A stretch of 64,000 nt of DNA from Algimonas ampicilliniresistens (GCF_030159955.1 NZ_BSNK01000001.1:620001-684000); one strand, 5' to 3'; positions 19,189 to 28,349 are shown, counted from the first letter of the stretch. Notes: generated by a model not told the origin, from the sequence alone. Translations and numbers: made by a program.

Positions 19189-20577
19189 GTGACCAATACG
19201 CCTGAATTCACCGTCTCGGAACTTGCCGGGAATATCAAACGCACGATTGAAGGCGCGTTTGGGCGCGTTCGCGTTCGCGGCGAGCTCGGTCGTGTGACGA
19301 TTGCTAAATCCGGACATTGTTATCTCGATATGAAAGACGACCGTGCGGTCATCAATTCGATCATTTGGAAAGGGACTATGTCCCGCCTGTCTATGCGTCC
19401 CGAAGAAGGCATGGAAGTGATCGTCACCGGCAAGATGAGCACCTATCCGGGTCGGTCCAACTATCAGCTCGTCATTGAGAGCATGGAACTGGCCGGAGAA
19501 GGCGCGCTGATGGCGCTATTAGAACGGCGCAAGAAAGCGTTGGCCGCTGAAGGCTTGTTCGCGGCGGATCGCAAACGCGCATTGCCTTTTATGCCCAAAA
19601 CAATCGGTGTTGTGACATCCCCAACAGGGGCTGTAATCCGCGATATTTTGCACCGGATCTCGGACCGGTTTCCGGCCCATGTATTGGTTTGGCCTGTGCT
19701 GGTCCAAGGCGACAAAGCGGCTCAGCAAATTGCGGGTGCCATCACGGGCTTCAACCATGCGGACGGGTTTCCGAGGCCGGACGTTTTGATCGTGGCGCGC
19801 GGGGGCGGGTCGCTGGAAGATCTCTGGTGTTTTAATGAAGAAATCGTCGTCCGCGCGGCGGCCAATTCGACCATTCCTCTGATCTCCGCCGTAGGTCATG
19901 AAACGGACTGGACATTGATTGATTATGTGTCTGACCAACGCGCGCCAACCCCGACTGGGGCGGCTGAAGTCGCAGTGACGGTCCGGGATGATTGGCTAGA
20001 AACGCTCGCTGATATGGGGCTTCGCCTCACGCGGGGTTTGCGGCGCAGCGTGAAGGATCGAGAGGTTCGGTTAGGGGGGGCGCGTCTACCCAACCTCAAT
20101 TCTGTTTTGGGCCCTCCGGCACAACGACTGGATGCGGCGCGATTGCCGTCTTTGGCGCGGTTGCTCGATCCTAAACTCACGGTGCTAAGCGCGTTGGGGT
20201 CCAGGCTTACCTCCAGTGGGGCTGCGCAGCTTCGCCGCCGCGTCGATACGCAATCAAAAGATTTGTCGCGCGCCACAGCGGTCCTCGGCGGGGCGGTTCA
20301 ACGGAATTTGGATGATAAGGCGCGGCAATTGGACCGCGCGGCGTCATTGCTGAGTGCCTATAGCTATCAGGGCGTCTTGGCGCGGGGTTATGCCCTCGTC
20401 ACGGATATGGATGGCGGCGTCATTCGGTCGGCAGACGCGCCCCAGCCGGGCCAATCCGTGTCGCTTACTTTCGCAGACGGGAAGCGAGCCGCAGTGATTG
20501 ATGGGGCGACAACGCGTAAGAAAGTGACGAAGACACGGAAAACCAAACCGGACGAGCCGCAACACTCTTTATTTTGA
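19189..20577 (+). CDS. xseA: Exodeoxyribonuclease VII large subunit
   Basis: 462 residues. An OB-fold N-terminus (FTVSELAGNIKRTIEGAFG, VRVRGELG) is followed by the ExoVII catalytic region with IGVVTSPTGAVIRDIL, ARGGGSLEDLWCFNEE and SAVGHETDWTLID, then a long helical tail. The GTG at 19189 gives the family-typical start TNTPEFTVSEL; a TTG at 19153 also lies in frame. The enzyme degrades single-stranded DNA together with XseB. It is followed by the DUF2093 gene, a pairing seen widely in Alphaproteobacteria. Confidence 0.94.
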   Translation: MTNTPEFTVSELAGNIKRTIEGAFGRVRVRGELGRVTIAKSGHCYLDMKDDRAVINSIIWKGTMSRLSMRPEEGMEVIVTGKMSTYPGRSNYQLVIESMELAGEGALMALLERRKKALAAEGLFAADRKRALPFMPKTIGVVTSPTGAVIRDILHRISDRFPAHVLVWPVLVQGDKAAQQIAGAITGFNHADGFPRPDVLIVARGGGSLEDLWCFNEEIVVRAAANSTIPLISAVGHETDWTLIDYVSDQRAPTPTGAAEVAVTVRDDWLETLADMGLRLTRGLRRSVKDREVRLGGARLPNLNSVLGPPAQRLDAARLPSLARLLDPKLTVLSALGSRLTSSGAAQLRRRVDTQSKDLSRATAVLGGAVQRNLDDKARQLDRAASLLSAYSYQGVLARGYALVTDMDGGVIRSADAPQPGQSVSLTFADGKRAAVIDGATTRKKVTKTRKTKPDEPQHSLF

Positions 20578-20636
20578 TTAGAGCTATTCTGAACCGGGCT
20601 GTTTTAATTCCGTCGCCTACCCACTATGTCGAGGCC

Positions 20637-20849
20637 ATGAACATGTTCTTTCAAAAACAGGGTAAAGCGCAGCTGCACTATGGCAGCAGTGATTTTACCA
20701 TCCTCGAAGGCGGTAGCTACGTCACTTGCGCCGTAACCGGCGAAAAAATTCCGCTCGAAGAGCTTCGCTATTGGAACGATGAGCGGCAAGAAGCTTACAA
20801 AGATGCAGGCGCGGCGCTTAAAGGCTTTCAACGGGCCGGTGTAGCGTGA
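20637..20849 (+). CDS. DUF2093 domain protein
   Basis: 70 residues matching the small alphaproteobacterial DUF2093 family: LHYGSSDFTILEGGSYVTCA, then VTGEKIPLEELRYWN and an ending KGFQRAGVA. The single CxxxG-like turn and conserved YWxxERQEAY give the recognition. Function is unknown; it may be co-expressed with xseA upstream and the M23 peptidase gene downstream (4-base overlap). ATG 20637 was chosen because upstream in-frame residues do not match the family. Confidence 0.85.
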   Translation: MNMFFQKQGKAQLHYGSSDFTILEGGSYVTCAVTGEKIPLEELRYWNDERQEAYKDAGAALKGFQRAGVA

Positions 20850-21700
20850 GGCTTTTTGCGACGGCAGCCTTGTTGCTGGCCGCGTGTGGCGTCCAGATGC
20901 CGGCGCTGGCCCAAAACGCGAGTAGCGCGGCTATCAACTGTCACGGCATCACGAAACAGGGTGGCATGGTGATTTGCCGAACCGCCCCGAATGCAAGGGT
21001 CGAGATCGGTAGGGCCGAAGATGATACTTACGTCCAATCAGCAGACGGAAACGGTATTCTTATCATTGGGTTTGACCGCGATGAACCTGCGGCGTTCGCG
21101 CGTGTGGGTCAGCACCGCGTGAATTTCATGATTGAACCGCGCGACTACGACGTGTCGCGTATCAATGGCCTGCCGAAGAATATGGTCAGCGAATATACGG
21201 AAGAAGAGTTGATCCGCATTCGCGCAGCGACAGCGCGGAAAAAAATCGGCTTTGGTTCACGGGTTGCGGAGATTGGTTTTCGCGACGGTTTCATCTATCC
21301 CGTTACGGATCATAGAAAGACAACAAATTTCGGCGCGCAGCGCGTTTTGAATGGGGAATCGAAACGACCCCATTTCGGCGTTGATCTGGCTGCGCCCAAA
21401 GGCACGCCGATCCTCGCACCTGCTGACGGCATCATCTCGATGGCGGATGACGACATGTATTTCGAAGGCTCGCTCATCCTGATCGATCACGGGCAGGGGC
21501 TGATCAGCTATTATCTGCACAATGAGACTGTGTTGGTCGAAGCCGGGCAGCGCGTCAAACAAGGCGAGCAAATCGCGACCGTCGGTAGCCGAGGCCGCTC
21601 GACAGGGCCACATTTATGCTGGCGTCTGAAATGGCGCGGACGCAATCTCGATCCTGAACTTCTGACTGAATGGCCGAAAGGGCATAGCGACCATGGCTAA
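20846..21700 (+). CDS. Exported M23-family (LytM-type) peptidase or peptidoglycan-binding protein
   Basis: 284 residues with an N-terminal signal peptide (ending ALAQ). The C-terminal third is a LytM/peptidase M23 domain. The HxxxD zinc motif is HFGVD. The second motif, normally HxH, reads GPHLCWRL: the catalytic first His is present but the zinc-ligand second His is Cys, which could still bind zinc. It would cut peptidoglycan cross-links in the periplasm, or act as a non-catalytic regulator. It overlaps the chorismate mutase gene by 8 bases. Confidence 0.85.
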   Translation: MRLFATAALLLAACGVQMPALAQNASSAAINCHGITKQGGMVICRTAPNARVEIGRAEDDTYVQSADGNGILIIGFDRDEPAAFARVGQHRVNFMIEPRDYDVSRINGLPKNMVSEYTEEELIRIRAATARKKIGFGSRVAEIGFRDGFIYPVTDHRKTTNFGAQRVLNGESKRPHFGVDLAAPKGTPILAPADGIISMADDDMYFEGSLILIDHGQGLISYYLHNETVLVEAGQRVKQGEQIATVGSRGRSTGPHLCWRLKWRGRNLDPELLTEWPKGHSDHG

Positions 21701-22007
21701 AGCCCCTGAAGAGTGCCGGACGATGACGGATGTGCGCGAAGGCGTCGATGCGCTTGACCGCGAATTGGTGCGGCTGCTCGTGCAGCGGCAGGGCTATATG
21801 GACGCTGCAGCGCGGATCAAACCGAACCGCGATGCCGTCTATGACGCGGACCGGATCGAAGATGTCGTCGCCAAAGTGCTAACTGAGGCGCGCGCTCAGG
21901 GCCTCTCATCGGATATTGCCGAACCCGTTTGGCGCAAACTCATTGAACGCTGCATCGCGCATGAGTTCGAAGAGTGGGACACCACGCGTGAGAAGCGCTC
22001 CGCATAA
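21693..22007 (+). CDS. Chorismate mutase (AroQ class, type II)
   Basis: 104 residues, an all-helical CM_2 domain: REGVDALDRELVRLLVQRQG holds the N-terminal Arg and Asp of the active site, and YDADRIEDVVAKV the middle helix. It converts chorismate to prephenate for Phe and Tyr synthesis. It is not fused to prephenate dehydratase here. The start lies 8 bases inside the M23 peptidase gene, so translation may be coupled. A terminator-like hairpin follows directly. Confidence 0.85.
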   Translation: MAKAPEECRTMTDVREGVDALDRELVRLLVQRQGYMDAAARIKPNRDAVYDADRIEDVVAKVLTEARAQGLSSDIAEPVWRKLIERCIAHEFEEWDTTREKRSA

Positions 22008-22039
22008 ACAAAAAGGTCCCCAGCCATCGCCGGGAACCT
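22007..22039 (-). terminator. Intrinsic terminator of the acidic-protein gene
   Basis: Read on the minus strand, AGGTTCCC pairs with GGGGACCT (8 bp, one T-G) around a GC-rich loop and is followed by TTTTTGTTT. It terminates the minus-strand gene at 22066-22455 and may also stop the converging aroQ transcript. Confidence 0.75.
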
Positions 22040-22065
22040 CTTAGTCATTAGATTATTGAGCTGAT

Positions 22066-22455
22066 CTAGTCTTCTGGCGACCAGTCGCCCGTGACCATGC
22101 AAGAGCCATCGTCTTGGGCTTCCGTGCCTTCTGGGCACGCGACGGTTGCACTCACATTGGCGTCCACATCAACATCGACGGCCTCGTCCACGGCATCTGC
22201 AGCCTCTTCCATCTCGTCAGCGGCTTCGTCCATGGCTTCGTCAGCTTCGTCCATGGCATCATCAGCCGCGTCCTCTACAGCATCCGCGGCATCATCGGTT
22301 GCGTCCATAGTCGCGTCCATGGCGTGTTCGGCTGCATCGACGGCTTCACTTTCAACTTCTACGGTCGCGTCAACGTTAGCGTCCTGCGCAAAGGCGCTGG
22401 GCGCTGCAAGGAGGATGGCTAGGGCGGCTGCGCCGCTGAGCAATGTTTTCGTCAT
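22066..22455 (-). CDS. Exported, highly acidic Ala/Asp/Glu-rich protein
   Basis: 129 residues. A signal peptide ends in SAFAQ. Residues 35-105 or so are almost only Ala, Asp, Glu, Met and Val in a short-period pattern (DAMDEADEAMDEAADEMEEA), predicting one long acidic helix or a disordered stretch. The end has two cysteines in VACPEGTEAQDDGSCMVTG, probably a disulfide loop. I know no named family. It may be a periplasmic cation-binding or spacer protein, but this is a guess. The promoter lies in the 117 bases up to 22572, which hold no other gene. Confidence 0.7.
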   Translation of the reverse strand: MTKTLLSGAAALAILLAAPSAFAQDANVDATVEVESEAVDAAEHAMDATMDATDDAADAVEDAADDAMDEADEAMDEAADEMEEAADAVDEAVDVDVDANVSATVACPEGTEAQDDGSCMVTGDWSPED

Positions 22456-22572
22456 GATAGGTCCCTCTCAATATGATTCAGTTCTGCTGAACTGCTCAGA
22501 GAATACGGCGAGATTGCGACAGCATGCAAGAGTGGCAGGGGATTAACGCGGGGTTGCAGTTAACAAGCTGCG

Positions 22573-23001
22573 CTATTGAGGAACACTTGGATAGTACCAT
22601 ACGCGGCGGATTAAACCGTCCTCTAGCTGGTAGACTGTGAGCGTACTCTGAGCTTTGCGACTACCGTCCGTTGCGGTCCACGTGGCCGTTTCAGTCACGC
22701 TGACATAGTCGCCATTAATGCTCCAGTCTCGTAACGCGCCAGCGACGTCGGGCGTTGACGCGGTATAGTCTCGCAGGATTTTCGCGAGCGTGTCACGACC
22801 GCTGATGTCGACCCTGACGTCAGACTCTAAAACGCGGATCCACTCGATTTCTGGATGCTCGACGCTGCTCATCGCATCAAAATCTCTAGCGTTGAACGCA
22901 TCGACATGCGCAACGATCACGGGATGTGGTTCAGCGGCCTGCTGGCAAGCACTGAATAGGCTCGCTGCCACGATAAGAGCTGAAATCATCGGATGTTTCA
23001 T
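22573..23001 (-). CDS. SnoaL/NTF2-like lipoprotein
   Basis: 142 residues. It begins with a short signal and lipobox-like LFSAC. The mature part is a nuclear-transport-factor-2-like fold as in SnoaL-type proteins: VIVAHVDAFNARDFDAMSS, then DWSINGDYVSVTETATWT and a C-terminal RRVWYYPSV. Such domains bind small molecules; no function can be assigned. Start ATG 23001 overlaps the stop of the LpxL-like acyltransferase by 4 bases, so it is the last gene of the lipid A operon. Confidence 0.75.
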   Translation of the reverse strand: MKHPMISALIVAASLFSACQQAAEPHPVIVAHVDAFNARDFDAMSSVEHPEIEWIRVLESDVRVDISGRDTLAKILRDYTASTPDVAGALRDWSINGDYVSVTETATWTATDGSRKAQSTLTVYQLEDGLIRRVWYYPSVPQ

Positions 23002-23891
23002 GCGTCGCTCCGATAAATCAGTTTTGGCCAGCGTCGATGGACCCAGAACCATTGAGCAGGGTTTTCGCGAATTCGGTTCTCGATAAACCGCGTGACGGCT
23101 TCAACACCGGCTGCCACGTCGGCTTTGCGTTGACCAGTCTGGGTCCAGTCTAGAGGCGGGTAGAAGCGAACATGAAAGGTCGCTTTGTTTCGAACGACGC
23201 TCATGGGCAAAATGGGACGTTCCGTTTTGAGCGCCAGTCGCACCGCGCCCTGCGCTGTCATTGCATCGACGCCGAAAAACGGGATTTTGAGGCCCGTATT
23301 GAATTTCTGGTCGTTCATGATGGCGATTGATTCGCCATTGTGAAGGGCTTCGAACAATTCTCGTCCACCCCGATGGGTCGACTTTTGTACGAGAAACTTT
23401 GTGCCATAGGCTTCGCGTTGTTCGCGCACGCGGCGGTCAATCAGCGGATTGTTGATCTTGCGGTAGGTCACTCGCACCGGGCTGGAAGATTGAGTCAGCA
23501 CAGTCGCCATGACTTCCCAATTCGCAAAATGGCCTGTGGCGATTATCGCTGGCGCATTGGCCAGAAAGATGTCGAGCCCCTCAACCGTAACTCGGGCCTG
23601 ATCTTCGAACGCGCGAATTCGATCTGTGAGCGCGAACTCGGCGAAGGTGCGTCCGGTATTATCCCACTGTTCGGAGAGAAGACGTTTTAACTCAGCCTCA
23701 TTGGCGTCTGGAAACGCGATCTTTAGATTAGTTCGCGCAATCTTATGCTTGGATGTCAGAGGGCCGATCCCGCGTAAAATGACCCCGCCCAACCATGATA
23801 CGAAAGCAAAGGGCAGCAGACGTAATATCCCCGTTACCAGATCATAGCCGAACGCCTCGATCCGGTGGGTAAATGTGACGGGGTCGCTCAC
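22998..23891 (-). CDS. LpxL/HtrB-type lipid A acyltransferase
   Basis: 297 residues of the LpxL_LpxP_MsbB family. An N-terminal membrane segment (LLPFAFVSWLGGVIL) is followed by the acyltransferase motif HFANWE (HX4E), then NDQKFNTGLKIPFFG and the C-terminal RENPAQWFWVHRRW, which is characteristic of the family. It adds secondary acyl chains to Kdo2-lipid IVA at the inner membrane. It lies between lpxK and the SnoaL-like lipoprotein gene with 4-base overlaps on both sides. Confidence 0.92.
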   Translation of the reverse strand: MSDPVTFTHRIEAFGYDLVTGILRLLPFAFVSWLGGVILRGIGPLTSKHKIARTNLKIAFPDANEAELKRLLSEQWDNTGRTFAEFALTDRIRAFEDQARVTVEGLDIFLANAPAIIATGHFANWEVMATVLTQSSSPVRVTYRKINNPLIDRRVREQREAYGTKFLVQKSTHRGGRELFEALHNGESIAIMNDQKFNTGLKIPFFGVDAMTAQGAVRLALKTERPILPMSVVRNKATFHVRFYPPLDWTQTGQRKADVAAGVEAVTRFIENRIRENPAQWFWVHRRWPKLIYRSDA

Positions 23892-24904
23892 CTCACGCTC
23901 GGCGGCAATGTTGCGGCGCGGTTGATGATAGGATGCAATAATCGGCGGAGTGTCAGCTCGTCCTCAAACCGTACTTCGACAGGAAAGGCGTGGATGCCGC
24001 GTCGATAGCCCGATGGCAGACGGACATAGTCTTTCTCGGTCGTGATCAGCGCCGCGTCATATTCTGACGCCAAAACGAACAGACCTTCGATTTCCGTATC
24101 CGAGAAGCGGTGGTGATCGGCAAAGGGGATTTCTTCGACCAAATCTGCGCCCAAGCGGCGGAGTTGATCGAAGAATTTATTGGGCCGTCCAATCCCGGCA
24201 AAAGCATAGAGTCGTCCGCTCGGTGGTTGGGCTTTTGGGGCCAGATAGGCCGGGATGACAACCTGACCGGACAGTTGGTCGACTAGATGCTCATCGATCT
24301 CGTAATTGGGATCAGGCTTCATCAAAATCACAGCATCGGTTCGATCCAACGCATCCGATAAGGGTTCTCTTAGTGGCCCGGCGGGGAAGACGCAGCCATT
24401 GCCAAATCCGACTTCGCCGTCGACAACCAACAGCGACAGTGTTTTCTGCAGCAGCGGGTTTTGGTGCCCATCATCCATGATGATGGTATCTGCGCCTTCC
24501 GACACGGCGGCCACGGCTCCCTCATCACGGGCTGCTGCGACCCAAACTGGCCCGGCTCGCGCGATCAGCAGGGGTTCGTCGCCGACATCCTCAGATGTAT
24601 GGCGCGGCGTGACTGGGATGGGTCCTTTGAGCTGCCCCCCATAGCCGCGTGTCAAAGCGTGAGCATTGACGCCCATTCGGCGCAGGCTCTTAAGCAGATA
24701 GATCGCGACAGGGGTTTTTCCTGTTCCACCCAACGTGGCATTGCCAACGCAGATGACGGGCACGCCCGGGTCGAGCGGTACGGTCTGCGAATGTCTGCGC
24801 CGTCCAAACCACGCATAAATAGCGCCGAGCGGACGCAACAAGGTGCGGATCATCGGCGCACTCTCGCGGCCCTCGCGAATATTCCAGAACTCTGGCGGCC
24901 TCAC
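23888..24904 (-). CDS. lpxK: Tetraacyldisaccharide 4'-kinase
   Basis: 338 residues. The N-terminus (MRPPEFWN) and membrane segment are typical; the Walker A is GNATLGGTGKTP, with the DDGHQN motif at IIMDDGHQNP and the later LITTEKDYVRLP block. It phosphorylates the lipid A disaccharide at the 4' position. Starts within the waaA stop (4 bases) and ends within the LpxL-like start. Confidence 0.95.
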   Translation of the reverse strand: MRPPEFWNIREGRESAPMIRTLLRPLGAIYAWFGRRRHSQTVPLDPGVPVICVGNATLGGTGKTPVAIYLLKSLRRMGVNAHALTRGYGGQLKGPIPVTPRHTSEDVGDEPLLIARAGPVWVAAARDEGAVAAVSEGADTIIMDDGHQNPLLQKTLSLLVVDGEVGFGNGCVFPAGPLREPLSDALDRTDAVILMKPDPNYEIDEHLVDQLSGQVVIPAYLAPKAQPPSGRLYAFAGIGRPNKFFDQLRRLGADLVEEIPFADHHRFSDTEIEGLFVLASEYDAALITTEKDYVRLPSGYRRGIHAFPVEVRFEDELTLRRLLHPIINRAATLPPSVR

Positions 24905-26130
24905 AGCAATTGCTCCAATTCCCTGACGGTCCGGTTCAGTGACCCCGAACTATTCGCCGCGAACTGTGTCGCATTGGTGACCATCTCGTCCAGCTTTCCT
25001 GACAGGCCGTCTCGGATCAAACTGAGGGTTTCATCCTCATCTGCAATGCGAACGGAGTTGGTGTCGACCATGCGCCGATATAGATCGACAAAGCTCGCAT
25101 GATACGGGCCGCTAACCACAGGCACGCCCGCGCGTGCGGCTTCTAGTGGATTATGGCCCGTCAGGGATGGATCGAAAGATCCGCCCAAGACGCATATGTC
25201 AGCCAAGGCCAGCGCTAACCCCATCTCGCCCATCGTATCCATCACATAAGCATTAGCGTCAGTCGGGCGTTCCCCAGCGGAGCGAAGCGGGGCCTTGATG
25301 GCGTCAGCGATCGCAGGTCCGCGCGCTGGATGGCGGGGCAGCCAGATCATAAAGACGTCAGAGAGTTCGTCCCGCATCCGACGGAAAACAGCCTCTTCAG
25401 CTTCATGGGTGGAGGCGGCAAGCCAGATCGGGCGGTCGCCGATCTGTTCGCGCAATCGGTCACGTTCATCCGTATCGACACCGAGCGCATCGGCATCAAA
25501 TTTCAAACTGCCAATGTCGGGCACAGTCCGAATGGCGAGATCAGAAATCCCGTCTGCGGTTCGGCGATCTGCGGCCAGAATTGTGTCAAACGCGCCGAAT
25601 ACGGAGTTCGCAAGCGGGAGCCGCTTATGCCACCCTGCGATAGAGCCGTCACTCATACGAGCATTAATCAAAGCGAGCGGAATGCCGGCTCGTTCTGTGG
25701 TCCAAATCAGGTTGGGCCATAGTTCGCTTTCGGCAAAGACTGCGAGGTTCGGAAACCAGTAAGCGACAAAGCGCGCGGTTGCTCTCGGCGTATCGAGCGG
25801 CAGATATTGATGGAAGGCGCGTTCGGGCAGTTGTTCAGCCAGGAGATCGGCGGAGGTCCGCGTGCCGCTCGTCACCAGTACATGGCGATCCGGCTTTTCT
25901 AGCAAACGGTCGATGAGCGGGCGCAACATCTGCGTTTCGCCGACACTGGCACCGTGCAGCCAGATGAGTTCACCCGGGGGGCGCATAATTTCGCTCCGAC
26001 CGTAGCGTTCCTTTACCCGAGCTGGGTCCTCTTTGCCCGCTTTAATTCGTGTGCGAATCAGAAGGGGCAAAAAAGGCCCGATTAATGACGTGATGAGCCG
26101 ATAGCCAAATGGTGACTTGAACGGATTCAT
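24901..26130 (-). CDS. waaA: 3-deoxy-D-manno-octulosonic acid (Kdo) transferase
   Basis: 409 residues. An N-terminal membrane anchor is followed by the GT30 domain: LIWLHGASVGETQMLRPLID, then LINARMSDGS, WLAASTHEAEE and LGGSFDPSLTGHNPLEAA, the last being the C-terminal donor-binding signature. It transfers Kdo residues to lipid IVA. The length is slightly below the usual 420-430. Fourth gene (reading leftward from 26837, second) in the lipid A operon with 4-base overlaps. Confidence 0.95.
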   Translation of the reverse strand: MNPFKSPFGYRLITSLIGPFLPLLIRTRIKAGKEDPARVKERYGRSEIMRPPGELIWLHGASVGETQMLRPLIDRLLEKPDRHVLVTSGTRTSADLLAEQLPERAFHQYLPLDTPRATARFVAYWFPNLAVFAESELWPNLIWTTERAGIPLALINARMSDGSIAGWHKRLPLANSVFGAFDTILAADRRTADGISDLAIRTVPDIGSLKFDADALGVDTDERDRLREQIGDRPIWLAASTHEAEEAVFRRMRDELSDVFMIWLPRHPARGPAIADAIKAPLRSAGERPTDANAYVMDTMGEMGLALALADICVLGGSFDPSLTGHNPLEAARAGVPVVSGPYHASFVDLYRRMVDTNSVRIADEDETLSLIRDGLSGKLDEMVTNATQFAANSSGSLNRTVRELEQLL

Positions 26131-26837
26131 GCGGCCAACACGGGGGCATGGCCGAGTGCTCCATCAGCGTCAGCCATCAGGGCGTTCATCTCAGCTTCGA
26201 CGCGCGCACGTGCGGTTTCGATGTCATCATCACTGGCATCTTCGCTAATGTGTACGGGTGTACCCCAGACAATCTGGCCACGGCCAAAGGGTAGGGGCAG
26301 GATGAAGCGGTCCCAACTATTAAACTGACGTCGATTGGCGACCGAGAAGGTGCAAGGTTGGACCGGGGCCCCCGACAGGCGGGCAAGTCGAAACGGTCCA
26401 ATGGGGACGCGTTGGCGTGGTCCTCTGGGTCCATCCGGCGTGATCACGATACAGCCGCCACTCTCAATAGCGTCAAGGATTTCGCGTCCGGCTTTACCGC
26501 CGCCTTTGACTTTTGTTTTGGCGGCGTTTTTGGCTGATCCGCGAACCGTCGACAGACCGAGCCAGCGACACGTCCAAGCGACCACCGCCCCGTCGCGAGA
26601 CCGGGAGATCAGCACATGCGGATGCTGATAGCTCCGTTTCCAAGCACTGGTTAACAACAGGAAGCGCGAATGGAATGTAAGAGCGATAAAGCCCTCGTTG
26701 CCTTTGATAATGGGCTCAACCCGTTCTGGATAAAGGATGTCCCAGCGCGTCGTATATTTGACGAGTGTCATCCATAGCGCGACGAGACCGCCGAGTATGG
26801 CTTGCATGACTGCGGAGCGCATCAAGCGTTTGAACAC
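26127..26837 (-). CDS. DUF374 lysophospholipid acyltransferase-like protein
   Basis: 236 residues, first gene of the lipid A operon. DUF374 features are HSRFLLLTSAW, ISRSRDGAVVAWTCRWLGL and ITPDGPRGPRQRV, which places it in the PlsC/LpxL acyltransferase superfamily. Its acyl acceptor in Alphaproteobacteria is uncertain. The GTG at 26837 is chosen because AGGGAGG lies just upstream; the frame is open to 26909 but that would overlap the divergent phosphatase gene. The 47 bases between the two genes must hold both promoters. Confidence 0.88.
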   Translation of the reverse strand: MFKRLMRSAVMQAILGGLVALWMTLVKYTTRWDILYPERVEPIIKGNEGFIALTFHSRFLLLTSAWKRSYQHPHVLISRSRDGAVVAWTCRWLGLSTVRGSAKNAAKTKVKGGGKAGREILDAIESGGCIVITPDGPRGPRQRVPIGPFRLARLSGAPVQPCTFSVANRRQFNSWDRFILPLPFGRGQIVWGTPVHISEDASDDDIETARARVEAEMNALMADADGALGHAPVLAA

Positions 26838-26884
26838 AATAGCCCTCCCTGTTAACGGCCCTCTACAAATTAAGATGGGCGAAT

Positions 26885-27565
26885 ATGGCGGACTTAGGCG
26901 ACAAACCACTCGATCTCAACGACCCAAAAGATCGTAAGCAGGCCCGCTATGATCTGACTTGGGGGGATCACGGCTTCCTGCGCAAACGATTTGCCAATCG
27001 GCACGATATTGGTGGCGGCATGTACCGCGAAAATCAGCCGTCGCCCGAACGCATTCAGGTTTGGGCTGACGAGGGCATCAAAACGGTGATCAATCTGCGC
27101 GGTCCGTCGCCAAAAGGGTTCTATTTACTGGAGAAGGAAGCCTGCGAAAAACACGGTATCGCGCTTGAAAATTACCGCATGTATTCGCGGGATGTGCATA
27201 GCAAAGAGCGTCTGCTTGGGACCAAGGATCTGTTTGACCGGATCGAATACCCAGCCGTCATGCACTGTAAGAGTGGCGCAGACCGGACCGGGATTATGGG
27301 CGTGCTTTACCGCCACTTCCGGATGGGCGACACGATTGAAGAGGCGATTGACCAACTCTCATTCAGCTATCTGCATGTGCGCCACGGTAAGACGGGGATG
27401 CTCGACTTCTTTTTCGAAGATTTCCTGAAATATCAGGCGGATCATCCGGAGGTGAGCTTCGAGGATTGGGTTAAAGGCCCTTATGATCCGGTCGACGTGA
27501 AATCTCGATTTATGAGCCATTGGACTGGAAACGCGATAACAGAATGGTTGCTGCGACGGGAATGA
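26885..27565 (+). CDS. Dual-specificity/tyrosine-type protein phosphatase
   Basis: 226 residues. The PTP loop CX5R is present as HCKSGADRTG (Cys nucleophile and Arg), with a KTVINLRGPSPKGF region upstream typical of DSP-PTPase folds. An Asp general acid is probably in the YSRDVHS stretch. Substrates may be phosphoproteins or phospholipids; the divergent neighbour is the first gene of the lipid A operon, so a role in envelope lipid metabolism is possible but not shown. Confidence 0.85.
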   Translation: MADLGDKPLDLNDPKDRKQARYDLTWGDHGFLRKRFANRHDIGGGMYRENQPSPERIQVWADEGIKTVINLRGPSPKGFYLLEKEACEKHGIALENYRMYSRDVHSKERLLGTKDLFDRIEYPAVMHCKSGADRTGIMGVLYRHFRMGDTIEEAIDQLSFSYLHVRHGKTGMLDFFFEDFLKYQADHPEVSFEDWVKGPYDPVDVKSRFMSHWTGNAITEWLLRRE

Positions 27566-27638
27566 GATAAAAGCAGACGATTTGGGCTCCATTCCTCCCG
27601 TCGTGCGTAAATAAGGCTCGACCATAAAGGAACTGCCC

Positions 27639-28349
27639 ATGTCTTCCGCTAAAGTAGCTATCATCGTCACGTCGCATACCCAGATGGGTGGCCCGGATAC
27701 AGATCCGACAGGGGTCTGGCTGGAAGAGTTGACGACACCTTATTACGCGATGACCGATGCTGGTCTGGATGTTACCGTATTTACCATTGCAGGCGGCGAA
27801 GTGCCTGTTGATCCCCGTAGTATCGGTGGCGATGATGAGCCAGCTGCCAGTGTCAAACGCTATCGGGATGATGACGCCGTACAGGCGCTGTTCCACAACA
27901 CACCATCCGTCGAAGCGGTTGATGTCGCCAAATACGATGTTGTTTTCTTACCTGGTGGGCATGGGACGATGTTCGATTACCCAAAAAGCGAGACGCTAAA
28001 AAAGATCGTCGAAAGGACGATTGCCACAGACAAGATCATGGCTGCAGTCTGTCACGGCCCTGCGGGTCTCGTCACGGCCACAGACTCAAACGGTCAGTCT
28101 CTCCTAAAAGGCCGCCGCGTCGCAGGTTTCACGAATTCCGAAGAAGACGGCGTCGGCCTCAGTGAAACCGTTCCATTCTTATTGGAAGATCGTCTCAAGG
28201 CACTGGGTGCGAATTATGTATCGGGACCGGACTGGGCTCCGTTTGCCGTACGCGACGCGAGCCTGATCACCGGGCAGAACCCTGCATCAGCAACCGCTGT
28301 AACAGATTTGATTCTCGAGGTGCTGGAAGAACGCTCCGCAAAAGGGTAG
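27639..28349 (+). CDS. DJ-1/PfpI-family protein (Hsp31-like class I amidotransferase fold)
   Basis: 236 residues. The nucleophile elbow is AAVCHGPAGL, with a preceding DVVFLPGGHGTMFD. This subgroup includes glyoxalase III/protein deglycase-type enzymes such as HchA and Hsp31. The catalytic Cys and the following His are present; an acidic partner cannot be placed with certainty. The next gene, 9 bases on, encodes a glyoxalase-like VOC protein, so both could act on methylglyoxal, a link from context only. Confidence 0.85.
   Translation: MSSAKVAIIVTSHTQMGGPDTDPTGVWLEELTTPYYAMTDAGLDVTVFTIAGGEVPVDPRSIGGDDEPAASVKRYRDDDAVQALFHNTPSVEAVDVAKYDVVFLPGGHGTMFDYPKSETLKKIVERTIATDKIMAAVCHGPAGLVTATDSNGQSLLKGRRVAGFTNSEEDGVGLSETVPFLLEDRLKALGANYVSGPDWAPFAVRDASLITGQNPASATAVTDLILEVLEERSAKG

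Noticed and set aside
22091-22546. Open frame of 151 codons rich in Ser and Ala opposite the acidic exported protein
   Set aside because: Antisense of the repeat-rich acidic gene; the composition is a mirror of that gene and the real gene has a signal peptide and terminator.
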